From NCBI GenBank assembly GCA_027858635.1, contig JAQICG010000260.1, forward strand, positions 1 to 17,890: a stretch of DNA of 17,890 nucleotides, read 5' to 3'. The DNA comes from Gammaproteobacteria bacterium (GTDB taxonomy: Bacteria; Pseudomonadota; Gammaproteobacteria; SZUA-229). Shown here piece by piece: positions 1 to 8,448 of the stretch. The notes under the pieces are model-generated. The model saw only the letters and a program-made list of their open reading frames with translations. It was not told the DNA's origin and did no database searches. Position 1 is the stretch's first letter, and every line of letters starts with the position of its first letter. Position numbers and translations under genes: made by a program.

Positions 1-110
1 TTGAAAATCTCAGATTCAGGATCCGGCGATCAGCCTACTCAACGGGGAAAATGGAAGGATGTTCTTGTTACTTATGACTGAATAACCTAGTGTAGTGTCC
101 TAATTAAAAG

Positions 111-123
111 AGAAAAGGGGTCA
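111..123. repeat. 13-bp motif, inverted copy at 17289-17301
   Basis: AGAAAAGGGGTCA lies just left of the IS256 element. Its exact reverse complement TGACCCCTTTTCT lies near the other window end, beside the REP pair. Similar GGGGTCA-containing sequences are known near REP-associated transposases; here only the short motif is visible. Confidence 0.4.
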
Positions 124-137
124 CCGTAATTTATTTT

Positions 138-166
138 GAGGCTGTAAACTTTTCTGTGTAACTGTC
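138..166 (+). repeat. Left terminal inverted repeat of the IS256-family element
   Basis: It begins GAGGCTGTAAAC and ends TCTGTGTAACTGTC. It pairs with 1417-1445 with about four mismatches, and the inner 14 bases match perfectly. Just inside it, at 176-189, a small palindrome GTCCA-TAAC-TGGAC lies between the repeat and the transposase ribosome binding site. Confidence 0.8.
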
Positions 167-203
167 TATCATTAAGTCCATAACTGGACAGGATAGAGAG
201 ACT

Positions 204-1412
204 ATGAAAAAAGCAGACCTACTCGCAATAGCCCAAGAGGCCGCCAAAAACATTAAAACTGAGCATGATTTAAATGAGCTCACGCAAATGCTAACTAAAA
301 TCACCATTGAGACAGCGCTGAATGCCGAACTTGATGATCATCTAGGTTACGACAAACATGAGGTATCCCTCTCTGATAACAGCCGCAATGGCTATACCAG
401 CAAGACTATTCAGACAGAAAATGGCCAATTTGAAATCAATACACCGCGTGATAGAAACGGCGATTTTGAACCTCAGCTGATCAAAAAGAATCAGCGCCGC
501 CTACCTTCAGTGGCAGAAAAAGTCATCCATTTTTATACGCATGGCTCAACCGTACGGGAAATATCCGACATTTTTCAAGACCTATATGGCGCCGATGTAT
601 CACCCGGACTTATCTCAAAAATCACTGATGCCGTTATGGAGCAAGTCATTGAATGGCAATCTCGACCGCTTGATCCGGTTTATTCTATCGTTTATTTAGA
701 TTGTATCGTGCTGAAAATCCGACAGGATAAGCGTGTGATCAATAAGTCAGTTTACCTGGCACTGGGCGTTAATCTGGAAGGGCACAAAGAATTATTAGGC
801 ATGTGGCTCTCTGAAAACGAAGGCTCCAAGTTTTGGTTAGGCGTGCTGACGGAGCTGCAAAATCGTGGCGTTAAAGATATATTAATTGCCTGCGTAGATG
901 GCCTTAAAGGCTTCCCTGATGCGATTAACGCCGTCTTCCCGGAGACACACGTTCAGCTGTGCATCGTTCACATGGTGCGCAACTCAATGAAGTTTGTTCC
1001 CTGGAAAGATTACAAAGCCATCTCTGCAGACTTAAAGAAAATATACCAGTCTGCTACGGAAGAAGAAGCCCTGTTATCACTGGATCAATTTGCGCAGCAG
1101 TGGGATGATAAATATCCACAGATCAGCAAATCCTGGCGTGCTCACTGGCAAAACCTAAACACCTTGTTCAACTACCCGCAGGACATAAGGAAAGCCATTT
1201 ACACGACCAATGCGATCGAATCATTGAACAGCGTTATTCGAAAAGCCACGAAAAAACGGAAGCTCTTTCCAACCGATGACTCAGCTAAAAAAGTGATATA
1301 TTTAGCGACTCAGCAAGCCGCCAAAAAATGGACTATGCCCATTAGAAATTGGAAGCCGGCACTGAATCGGTTTATTATCGAGTTCGAAGATCGTATAACT
1401 GATTATATTTAA
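204..1412 (+). CDS. IS256-family (mutator-type) transposase
   Basis: This 402-aa protein has the usual length for IS256-family transposases. The family's N-terminal region is present (ELDDHLGY near residues 42-49, then SRNGYTSKTIQT). The DDE catalytic triad is visible: Asp166 in VYLDCIVLKI, Asp232 in ACVDGLKGFPDAI, and Glu339 in the family hallmark TTNAIESLN. The protein cuts and rejoins the element ends. The ATG start follows a purine-rich GGATAGAGAG stretch. The stop codon lies five bases before the right inverted repeat. Nothing is broken, so the element may still be active. Confidence 0.95.
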   Translation: MKKADLLAIAQEAAKNIKTEHDLNELTQMLTKITIETALNAELDDHLGYDKHEVSLSDNSRNGYTSKTIQTENGQFEINTPRDRNGDFEPQLIKKNQRRLPSVAEKVIHFYTHGSTVREISDIFQDLYGADVSPGLISKITDAVMEQVIEWQSRPLDPVYSIVYLDCIVLKIRQDKRVINKSVYLALGVNLEGHKELLGMWLSENEGSKFWLGVLTELQNRGVKDILIACVDGLKGFPDAINAVFPETHVQLCIVHMVRNSMKFVPWKDYKAISADLKKIYQSATEEEALLSLDQFAQQWDDKYPQISKSWRAHWQNLNTLFNYPQDIRKAIYTTNAIESLNSVIRKATKKRKLFPTDDSAKKVIYLATQQAAKKWTMPIRNWKPALNRFIIEFEDRITDYI

Positions 1413-1416
1413 CAAG

Positions 1417-1445
1417 GACAGTTACACAGAATTATTTACACCCTC
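1417..1445 (-). repeat. Right terminal inverted repeat of the IS256-family element
   Basis: It begins GACAGTTACACAGA immediately after the transposase stop and ends with TTTACACCCTC. It is the imperfect reverse complement of 138-166. Confidence 0.8.
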
Positions 1446-1467
1446 GCAGGGTGTTGTGGGGGCTGGA

Positions 1468-1489
1468 GGGTAGAAACCTCTGGCTACCC
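1468..1489. other. Short hairpin between the IS256 element and the truncated gene
   Basis: GGGTAG (1468-1473) pairs with CTACCC (1484-1489) across a 10-base loop. No T-run follows on either strand, so it is a weak terminator candidate at best. It lies 23 bases beyond the stop of the minus-strand gene fragment. Confidence 0.3.
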
Positions 1490-1511
1490 GATTTATGCTC
1501 TAGTAGTTGAA

Positions 1512-1732
1512 TTAGCAAGCGACTTTTACGCATATGTTGCCATCTTTATCTTTTATTATCTCGATATTATTATTTTCTAAAACTGGTTGTTGACTTGGTG
1601 TTGGTGCTTTTTCAGTTTTAGATTTGTAGTATGCATCAACTCTGATTATGTAATGTTTGCAACCGCCAATATTGCCACTGTACTCCCAACTTTTTAATGT
1701 GCCCGCTGAGTTAGCTATTAGCTTAATTAAAC
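1512..1732 (-). pseudogene. Small hypothetical gene, 5' end removed by IS66-family insertion
   Basis: The minus-strand frame gives about 73 residues ending GNICVKVAC. I do not recognise the family. The peptide has GNIGGCKHYIIRVDAYY followed by a Pro/Gln-rich stretch (TEKAPTPSQQPVLENN) and a charged tail. The only available start is a GTG at 1754, which lies inside the terminal repeat of the adjacent IS66-family element; codons upstream of 1732 are IS sequence. The simplest reading is that the native 5' end was cut off when the IS inserted. The native length is unknown and no second fragment is visible in the window. It could also be a chance open frame. Confidence 0.4.
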
Positions 1733-3142
1733 GTAAGCGTCTAGCCAACCCCACCTAATAATATTCACACAACTATGTTAATGCCACATTCCATGGCAAT
1801 AGGTGGTCAATATCTTCAGGCTTATTAGGCAACTGTTCAAGCAGGTGTTTCAAATAATTAAACGGGATCAGACCATTGGCTTTTGCAGTTTCAATAAGAC
1901 TGTATAAAACCGCACTGGCCTCTGCGCCATTTTTTGTATTAGAGAACATCCAGTTTTTACGTCCAATGACAAATGGTTTGATCGCACGTTCAGCTCGGTT
2001 GTTATCAATGTTTATATGGCCGCTTTCTATAAAGCGGTTAAGCTTGAGCCACTGTCTGATGCTATAGCCAATCGCTTTACCTATGGCGGATTTTGGCGGC
2101 ACATGCAGGGCTGATTTATCCAGCCAGATTTTAAATTGGTCAAGCAACGGCTTGCTCTGTGCTTCTCGAATATGCTGTTTTTCTTCTGCGGTTTTATTTT
2201 TGATGTCTTGTTCTATACGGCACAGTTTCTGGATGTGATTGATCGCCCAATCTGCTTTGCCCGTTTTGCCTTTCACCTGAACGGTCTGAGCCTCAATAAA
2301 TTTTCGACGTGCATGCGCCCAACAGCCTGCCAATGTGGCATTAGTTTGTTCATAACCCGCATAGCCATCGACCTGCAAGTAGCCATTAAAACCTTGCAGA
2401 TAATCGTTGGCACAGCGCCCCGCTCGACTGTTTTGATAATCGTAAAGCACACTATTCGGCGGTTTGTTTTTGTCTTCTATGTTATTTGCATCAGGTGAAT
2501 CCGTGCCGGTGCAATAAACCCACATGTAACAGGTCTGTTTATCTTCATTAATAACTTTTAGCGGCGTTTCGTCACCATGAATAACGGGTTGCTTTAATTG
2601 AAGGGTATGCAGCCGATTATAAATAGGCATCAGTAACGGTGTGATGCAAAGCATCCAGCTGCTCATGGTTTTTCGGCTTAACTCAATACCGTATTGTTTA
2701 AATAGACTTTCCTGACGATACAAAGGTAATGCATACTGATATTTGCTGGTGATAATCTGACTTAACAAGGATGCGGTGGCGAAGCTTTTTGGTATGGGTG
2801 ATGCGGGCACAGGTGCAATTTTAATCTGGACGGTTGTACCTTGCTGCTCACACGACCGGCAGCTGTATTTAGGACGGATATGCTCGATGACTTTAATCTG
2901 TGCCGGAATAAAATCCAGCTGCTCACAGCTGTCTTCACCTATTTTATGTAACTCATGGCCGCAGCAATCACAGATTTTATCCTTCTCTTCAATATCATGA
3001 ACCATTATTTCACGAGGCAAATCCTTCGGTAAGGCTGTGCGCGTGGGTTTACGACGGGTGCAGCTAACTGTTTCTTCTTCTGTGGAATCGGCAATTGATA
3101 CATCATCGGCTATCTGTTCGGCTTCATTGAATAGTGCAAGAT
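1733..3142 (-). mobile_element. IS66-family element remnant with one end left
   Basis: The surviving end is GTAAGCGTCTAGCCAACC at 1733-1750, which carries the GTAA terminus typical of the IS66 family. The transposase reading frame runs from there up to about 3140 and then merges into the 3' end of a TPR-protein gene. The other terminal repeat, the accessory genes tnpA and tnpB, and the first part of tnpC are missing. The exact junction, somewhere in about 3110-3170, cannot be fixed by eye. Confidence 0.75.
1773..3142 (-). pseudogene. tnpC: IS66-family transposase TnpC, N-terminally truncated
   Basis: The frame encodes the bulk of TnpC: a Cys4-like zinc-binding segment (CDCCGHEL, then YSCRSCEQQ), and catalytic motifs in VIHGDETPLKV, QVDGYAGYEQ and NNRAERAIKPFVIGRKNW. 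The typical C-terminus LLPWN is intact. An apparent start at 3020 is a TTG, but the same frame continues upstream through LFNEAEQIADD, a typical TnpC N-terminal segment, to about 3140. It runs into a stop near 3170 with no start codon, so the first hundred or so residues of a usual 510-530-aa TnpC are gone. The fragment is probably inactive. Confidence 0.85.
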
Positions 3143-4204
3143 GCGTTGCTCTGGCAATAGTGGCGCATTATCTGCGGTAATTTCCTTGTACTTTGGCAAG
3201 CGAGAACTAAATTCCCGCAGCAGTTCATCATATATACGATCTTTTTCTACATTACTCCCACGTGCAGCATCAAGCTCAGTGAGGTTCCTTATCGCCTGTT
3301 GCACATAGGGGTGGTCCTGCGTGTAGTTCTGTTTCAGCAGAGTCAGTACCTGTTCAAATTGCAAACGTGCATCATCAAATCTTCGCTGAATCATAAACAA
3401 CCGGCCAAGTGAATTCTGACCAGTTGCTTGCCTGAGAGGATCGACAGGTGAATCACCCCAGATAGATATTGCCTCCTTATAAAGTGCTTCGGCTTCTTCC
3501 AGGCGCAGCTCACTCTGGTATAGATCAGCCAGGTTAGCCAGCATGTTGGCAGTGTTGACATGTCGAGGTCCCGATACCTCGCGAGCAATATCGAGAGATT
3601 TTTTCAGCAGTGTCTCGGCAACACTCGATTGATCCTGGCGAACTGCCAGCAACGCCAACCTGTTCAGGCTCATCGCAACCTGTAGATGGTTGTCGCCATA
3701 TAACTTCTCACGCAGTTGCAGGCTCTCCTGGTAACTGGACCTGGCTTTTTCATAATGTTCCTGTTGAACATAAATAGCACCCAGTTGATCCAGAATCATC
3801 GCTACCTGCAGATCATCAAACTCCGGTGCGGATCGCGCTATTTCCAGCACCATTATTTGATACACTTCAGCCTTATCATATTGCTGCGTTAGAAAAGCAA
3901 TATCAGCAGCAAATGTCAGGTAGTTCGAATTTGATTGATTCATCTGTATAGCTTCTTCGATAAGGCTGTGCGCCAATGTAAGGTCTTTGCGATTCGCTGC
4001 GAGGATGCTCAAGTTATATGCGGCCTCTGCTGCCTGCAACCTGCTATTGACACGCACCTGTTCAAGAAATGCCTCAGACGTTGATGCTGACGGTTTCTGT
4101 AAACGATCATCCTTGCTGCTGTCTGTAGAAAATGCGGCTTGCAGGTTCATCGATGCACTGGTCAGCACCATAACAGCTGCTACTCTCTTCAAAAATATTT
4201 TCAT
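3110..4204 (-). CDS. Secreted tetratricopeptide-repeat (TPR) protein, C-terminus possibly altered
   Basis: This 364-aa protein has a signal peptide (MKIFLKRVAAVMVLTSASMNLQA, likely cut before AFST), so it is probably periplasmic. From about residue 55 to 310 it consists of helical TPR units of the kinesin-light-chain style, such as YVQQEHYEKARSSYQESLQLREKLYG and LYQSELRLEEAEALYKEAISIWG. TPR domains bind other proteins; no catalytic domain is visible and the partner is unknown. The start is well supported by AGAGGATAA before the ATG. The last residues (about HYSMKPNR) overlap the IS66 remnant in another frame, so the native C-terminus was probably replaced. A sequence matching the two-component operator lies about 130 bp upstream. 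Confidence 0.8.
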   Translation of the reverse strand: MKIFLKRVAAVMVLTSASMNLQAAFSTDSSKDDRLQKPSASTSEAFLEQVRVNSRLQAAEAAYNLSILAANRKDLTLAHSLIEEAIQMNQSNSNYLTFAADIAFLTQQYDKAEVYQIMVLEIARSAPEFDDLQVAMILDQLGAIYVQQEHYEKARSSYQESLQLREKLYGDNHLQVAMSLNRLALLAVRQDQSSVAETLLKKSLDIAREVSGPRHVNTANMLANLADLYQSELRLEEAEALYKEAISIWGDSPVDPLRQATGQNSLGRLFMIQRRFDDARLQFEQVLTLLKQNYTQDHPYVQQAIRNLTELDAARGSNVEKDRIYDELLREFSSRLPKYKEITADNAPLLPEQRILHYSMKPNR

Positions 4205-4329
4205 TTAAATTATCCTCTTATGGATACCTATGCTGGCCAGAAAAGGTCAGGGATACGGATCGCCACTCATTCAGTTCATGGGTACATTTTGCGAGCTAGA
4301 TGTTTCGCAATTATTTCCGTACACCGTAA

Positions 4330-4354
4330 AACTGTTTCAAATTGTTACAGTAAT
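4330..4354 (-). promoter_or_regulatory. Candidate response-regulator operator upstream of the TPR gene
   Basis: The site has two direct half-sites, GTTTC (4334-4338) and GTTAC (4344-4348), ten bases apart, flanked by AACTGTTTCA (4330-4339) and ACAGTAAT (4347-4354). Both flanking words recur in the region upstream of the OmpR-type regulator (13227-13236 and 13253-13260) in the same orientation. Direct half-sites at 10-11 bp are typical of OmpR/PhoB-class binding. On the minus strand TTGAAA within the site could also be a -35, with an AATAAT box about 18 bp downstream. The rest of the noncoding stretch 4205-4529 shows no gene I can support. Confidence 0.5.
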
Positions 4355-4465
4355 GAGATGCTGATATCAGAGAGAGTGATGGTTAAGCGGATTACAAATG
4401 TCAGGCGATAACGACAAAAAGCATGGCGCGTGTAAACACCAGATACTTTATAAAAATACGCTTTT

Positions 4466-4496
4466 AGAAAAATATTATGGCTAACGCCTGTTGGCT
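4466..4496 (-). terminator. Weak possible terminator after the export operon
   Basis: Read on the minus strand, GCCAAC and GTTAGC (4495-4490 and 4485-4480) pair with one mismatch around a 4-base loop, followed by an AT-rich ATAATATTTTT tract. It sits about 35 bp past the last stop of the yhiI-rbbA-yhhJ-like operon. The stem is short, so this is tentative. Confidence 0.35.
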
Positions 4497-4529
4497 ACAC
4501 CCTGGTAAGGCTTATTCTATGAATTGAGA

Positions 4530-5651
4530 CTACGCCGAGGCCAGACTTTTACGGAACAGTAGCAGCGCAGCAATGAAGAAAACCAGGCCAATACCGGCAA
4601 GTGCAAGGAAAGCTGGCCACACTACATCAAAGCCGGCTCCGCGGTACAAAATAGCCTGCGCAATACTGACAAAATGCGTGGTTGGTGCGGCCAGCATCAA
4701 ACTCTGTACGATCTGCGGCATGCTCTCATAGGGCGTCGAGCCACCGGAGAGCAACTGCAGCGGCATGAAAACCAGTATGATGAGCAAGCCCAGCTGTGGC
4801 ATGGTACGCGCCACCGTGCCCAGGAAGATACCCAGTGATGTTGTGGAAAATAAAAGTAACGCCATACCCAGCATATATAATGGCACTGAACCCGCTATAG
4901 GCATTTCCAGTACACCCTGTACCACAAAGCGTAATGACAGCCCGGCAGCCAGTAACACCACCAGCCCCATGGCCCAGACTTTTGACAACATAATCTCAAG
5001 CGATGTCAGTGGCATAACCAGCAGATGCTCGAGCGTACCGCGTTCACGTTCACGGATCAGCGCAGCACCGGACAGGACAATAGACAGCATAGTGACCATG
5101 TTGGAAATTTCCATGACACCACCGAACCAGGTGCTATTCAGGGTGGGGTTAAATTTGTAACGCGAGGTAAGTTTTATACTCTCAGCTTTACTGCCCCGAA
5201 TACCCTGTGAAAATTCATTGATCTCACCATTGATGATGTTCTGAATATATCCGGCACCGGTAAATGCCTGACTCATCATAGTGGCGTCGACATTAACCTG
5301 GATTGCCGGGTGCTTTCCAGCCATTACATCACGTTGAAAATTCGATGGAATATCGAGCACAAAAGTGTAATTCCCTGCATCCATTTGCTTATCGACATCC
5401 CTGAACTGGATCAACTCGGGTGTTTTGAAATAGGGGCCGTAAAAAGAATTTATAATTTGTTTAGACAAGGCTGATCGATCTTCATCGACAACGGCGATTG
5501 AAGCATTGTTAAGCTCCTGAGACATACCCTTCGCCGCCGCATAGATCATGAAACTAAATGCAAAAAAAATAAAAATCAGCAGTACTGGATCGCGATAAAG
5601 ACTACGCAGTTCCTTAACGCCCAGGTTAAATATATTCGCTATGTGCCGCAT
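4530..5651 (-). CDS. yhhJ: ABC-2 type transporter permease, YhhJ-like
   Basis: This 373-aa inner-membrane permease is close in length to E. coli YhhJ. It has one N-terminal membrane segment (about residues 24-41), a large extracytoplasmic domain (about 45-175), and a C-terminal group of five or so helices containing the ABC-2 permease signature region RERERGTLEHLLVMPLTSLEIMLSKVWA. It should form the export channel together with the permease half of the RbbA-like protein. Its ATG lies two bases after the rbbA stop (TAA-AT-ATG), so translation is almost certainly coupled. The substrate is unknown. Confidence 0.9.
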   Translation of the reverse strand: MRHIANIFNLGVKELRSLYRDPVLLIFIFFAFSFMIYAAAKGMSQELNNASIAVVDEDRSALSKQIINSFYGPYFKTPELIQFRDVDKQMDAGNYTFVLDIPSNFQRDVMAGKHPAIQVNVDATMMSQAFTGAGYIQNIINGEINEFSQGIRGSKAESIKLTSRYKFNPTLNSTWFGGVMEISNMVTMLSIVLSGAALIRERERGTLEHLLVMPLTSLEIMLSKVWAMGLVVLLAAGLSLRFVVQGVLEMPIAGSVPLYMLGMALLLFSTTSLGIFLGTVARTMPQLGLLIILVFMPLQLLSGGSTPYESMPQIVQSLMLAAPTTHFVSIAQAILYRGAGFDVVWPAFLALAGIGLVFFIAALLLFRKSLASA

Positions 5652-5653
5652 AT

Positions 5654-8395
5654 TTATATGTCCTGTTTTTTCAGTAACAGCAAACTGGCTATCGTCAGCA
5701 CCGGGATAAACGCAGCCAGTGCAAAAAAGTCACTGTATAGATCAACAAAACCTACAGCCTTGGTAAAGATGCCTCTGCTAATGGTCATAAAATAGCTAGT
5801 GGGATAGAGTTTACCCATCAATGCTGCGCCACCTTCCAGTGACGAGACAGGGGTATTCATGCCAGAAAATGAGATAGCGGGTAACATGGTACCCAACAGG
5901 GTGCCGAATATGGCTGCAATCTGGGTGCGGGTAAAGGACGACATCAGCAAGCCGAGGCCCGTGGTGGCAATAACATAGAGCAACGCGCCCAATGAAATAG
6001 CCAGCAAACTCCCCTTTAGCGGCACATCTAATATGTAGACTGCCAATATCAGAAGCGTAAAGAAATTGAACATGCCGATGGCAACATAGGGCAGCTGTTT
6101 ACCCAGTAGAAACTCCAGCCGGGTGGCCGGGGTAGCATAGAGATTGGTGATCGAGCCCAGCTCTTTTTCGCGCACCACACCCAGTGCTGTTAATACCGCC
6201 GGGATCATCACCAGCAATAGTGCGATGGTCGCAGGCACCATGGCATAGAGGCTTTTATAATCCTGGTTATAACGGTAGCGAACTTCGATAGCAGCCATGG
6301 TATTTTTTACCGAGGGCGCGCTGGATTCTCGGGCCAGACTGGCCAGGTATTCTGCATGCATGCCCTGGACATAACCGTAAACACTCTCGGCACGGGACGG
6401 CATCGCGGCATCGATCCAGGCAGCTAGTTCCGGGGTATGCCCGCGCTTCAGGTCCTTACCAAAACCGGATGGGACCTCTAACGCCAGCCCCAGCTCACCG
6501 CTTTGCATTCGGCGGTTCATTTCATCCTGATTAAGGATGGCCGGTCGCTCGATAAAGTAACGCGACCCGGCAATGTTCTGGATATAAGCGCGACTCTCCG
6601 GGCTGTGATCCTGATCGTAGGCCGCAAAGGCAACGTTCTCGACATCGGTGCTGATACCATAACCGAGCACGAATAACAGGATAACCGTACCCAGTAATGC
6701 AAAAGCAAGACGGATCGGATCACGCAGTATCTGCAGCGACTCATGATGAGCGTAAGCTATCAGGCGTTGCAGACTGAACACACCTGACTGCTGACTTTTT
6801 TGGCTGTTAGCAGAAACAGCTGACGATTCGGTGATTTCATTTGTGGACGTAACGCTGGTTTTATTTTCACTGGCGGCCTCTTCCAGGTAAGCAATAAAGG
6901 CAGCTTCCAGAGTCTCAACACCCCGCGCCTCAACCAGAGCGGCAGGCGTATCACTGGCAAGTACCTTACCCGCATGCATCAACGAGATACGGTCACAGCG
7001 TTCGGCTTCATTCATGAAATGCGTAGAGACGAAAATGGTTACATTCTGGTTTCGTGAGATGTCGATTAACAGTTCCCAGAATTCGTCACGGGCCACCGGG
7101 TCGACACCGGAAGTAGGTTCGTCAAGAATCAGCATTTCGGGCTGGTGAATCATCGCCACTGCCAGGGATAAACGCTGACGTATGCCTAATGGCAGTTCCG
7201 ATGCAAGTGCATCGATATATTCATCTAACTTGAAACGCTCGATCAGCTCACTTATCCGTCCCGATATTTTTTCTCTTGGCAGATGAAACAATCGAGCATG
7301 TAACAGCAAGTTCTGATGTACTGTCAATTCCCCATAAAGAGAAAATGCCTGCGACATAAAACCTACCCGCTTACGGGTTTCCAGATCATTGGCATCCACC
7401 ACATGACCGAACAGCGCGGCCTCACCTTCGCTTGCCGGCAACAGGCCGGTCAGCATTTTCATGGTAGTGGTCTTGCCGCAGCCGTTAGAACCCAGAAAAC
7501 CAAATATCTCACCGGGCTCGATCTCGAAACTCACATTATCCACAGCGGTGAAATCACCGAAGCGCATGGTCAAACCTTCGGCCTTGATGGCAGGTGGGCC
7601 ACCTGATACGTTCACGCGAGGTGGCACTATCAGATCTTTATGCCCGCGACGCTTTTCCTCAGGTAACAGCTGGATAAAGGCCGCGTCCAGATTGTCAGTG
7701 GCCGTTTGCGTCATCAGCTCCGCAGGACTGCCGGTAGCGAGCACTTTTCCCGCGTCCATCGCCACCAGCCAGTCGAAGCTTTCGGCCTCTTCCATATAGG
7801 CGGTGGCAACTATCACGCTCATGTCTTGCTGCCGCGAACGGATGCGATCGATCAGTTGCCAGAACTGGCGGCGAGCGAGTGGATCGACCCCGGTAGTGGG
7901 TTCATCCAGGATCAGCAGGTCAGGGTCGTGAATCAGCGCACAGCACAGTCCGAGTTTCTGTTTCATCCCTCCCGAAAGTTTACCTGCCGGGCGGTCCCTG
8001 AAAGGGCTGAGCCCGGTACTTTGTAACAAATCGGCAATGCGTTGCTCACGTTCTTCACGCCCCTGACCAAACAGACGGCCAAAGAAATCGATGTTTTCAA
8101 ACACCGACAGCGTCATGTAGAGATTTTTGCCCAGGCCCTGGGGCATATAGGCAATGCGCGGACATACTTTTGTACGGTGACGACTGCTACGCATATCGCC
8201 ATCCAGCACCTGCACCGTGCCTTGCTGAATTTTGCGCACGCCTGAAATGAGCGCCAGCAATGTGGATTTGCCGACACCATCGGGACCGATGAGCCCGGCC
8301 ATGCAACCGGCAGGGATTTCAAGATCGACGTTATCGACAGCGAAACTAGCACCGTAGCGATGTGTCAAGTGGGTAATCTGTGCAACGCTGGTCAT
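5654..8395 (-). CDS. rbbA: ABC ATPase-ATPase-permease fusion, RbbA-like
   Basis: This 913-aa protein matches the size and layout of RbbA (ribosome-associated ATPase/putative transporter). First nucleotide-binding domain: Walker A GPDGVGKST (37-45), signature LSGGMKQ (140-146), Walker B LLILDEPT (160-167). Second domain: Walker A GSNGCGKTT (302-310), Walker B MLILDEPTSG (421-430), and the divergent signature LPLGIRQ (401-407). An ABC-2 permease domain with about six membrane segments fills residues 550-913. E. coli RbbA has been reported to affect ribosomes, but the flanking membrane-fusion protein and permease argue for an exporter. The ATG at 8395 has a GAGG about 10 bases upstream. Confidence 0.92.
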   Translation of the reverse strand: MTSVAQITHLTHRYGASFAVDNVDLEIPAGCMAGLIGPDGVGKSTLLALISGVRKIQQGTVQVLDGDMRSSRHRTKVCPRIAYMPQGLGKNLYMTLSVFENIDFFGRLFGQGREEREQRIADLLQSTGLSPFRDRPAGKLSGGMKQKLGLCCALIHDPDLLILDEPTTGVDPLARRQFWQLIDRIRSRQQDMSVIVATAYMEEAESFDWLVAMDAGKVLATGSPAELMTQTATDNLDAAFIQLLPEEKRRGHKDLIVPPRVNVSGGPPAIKAEGLTMRFGDFTAVDNVSFEIEPGEIFGFLGSNGCGKTTTMKMLTGLLPASEGEAALFGHVVDANDLETRKRVGFMSQAFSLYGELTVHQNLLLHARLFHLPREKISGRISELIERFKLDEYIDALASELPLGIRQRLSLAVAMIHQPEMLILDEPTSGVDPVARDEFWELLIDISRNQNVTIFVSTHFMNEAERCDRISLMHAGKVLASDTPAALVEARGVETLEAAFIAYLEEAASENKTSVTSTNEITESSAVSANSQKSQQSGVFSLQRLIAYAHHESLQILRDPIRLAFALLGTVILLFVLGYGISTDVENVAFAAYDQDHSPESRAYIQNIAGSRYFIERPAILNQDEMNRRMQSGELGLALEVPSGFGKDLKRGHTPELAAWIDAAMPSRAESVYGYVQGMHAEYLASLARESSAPSVKNTMAAIEVRYRYNQDYKSLYAMVPATIALLLVMIPAVLTALGVVREKELGSITNLYATPATRLEFLLGKQLPYVAIGMFNFFTLLILAVYILDVPLKGSLLAISLGALLYVIATTGLGLLMSSFTRTQIAAIFGTLLGTMLPAISFSGMNTPVSSLEGGAALMGKLYPTSYFMTISRGIFTKAVGFVDLYSDFFALAAFIPVLTIASLLLLKKQDI

Positions 8396-8448
8396 TATCT
8401 TTGTGCCTCAATGATGCAGTCAGGATGATCAGTCAACAAAGTGCTGGC

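Larger units (their letters stand above)
138..1445 (+). mobile_element. IS256-family insertion sequence, complete
   Basis: The element holds a single full-length transposase gene between imperfect inverted repeats of about 29 bp (138-166 and 1417-1445). They share a perfect 14-bp inner core, TCTGTGTAACTGTC and its complement, plus an outer part that matches at most positions. The total of about 1.31 kb fits the IS256 family. The 8-9 bp outside the two ends do not match (TTTATTTT on the left, GCAGGGTG on the right), so no target duplication remains. Either the ends are a few bases off or the flanks were rearranged after insertion. Confidence 0.85.

Noticed and set aside
1..81. Open frame of 26 codons ending TGA at 79-81, possibly the tail of an upstream gene
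   Set aside because: A second frame is also open over nearly the same stretch and neither peptide is recognisable, so there is no basis to choose.
4139..4411. Plus-strand open frame over the TPR gene start and its promoter region
   Set aside because: It overlaps a gene with a clear signal peptide and ribosome binding site on the other strand and has no ribosome binding site of its own.
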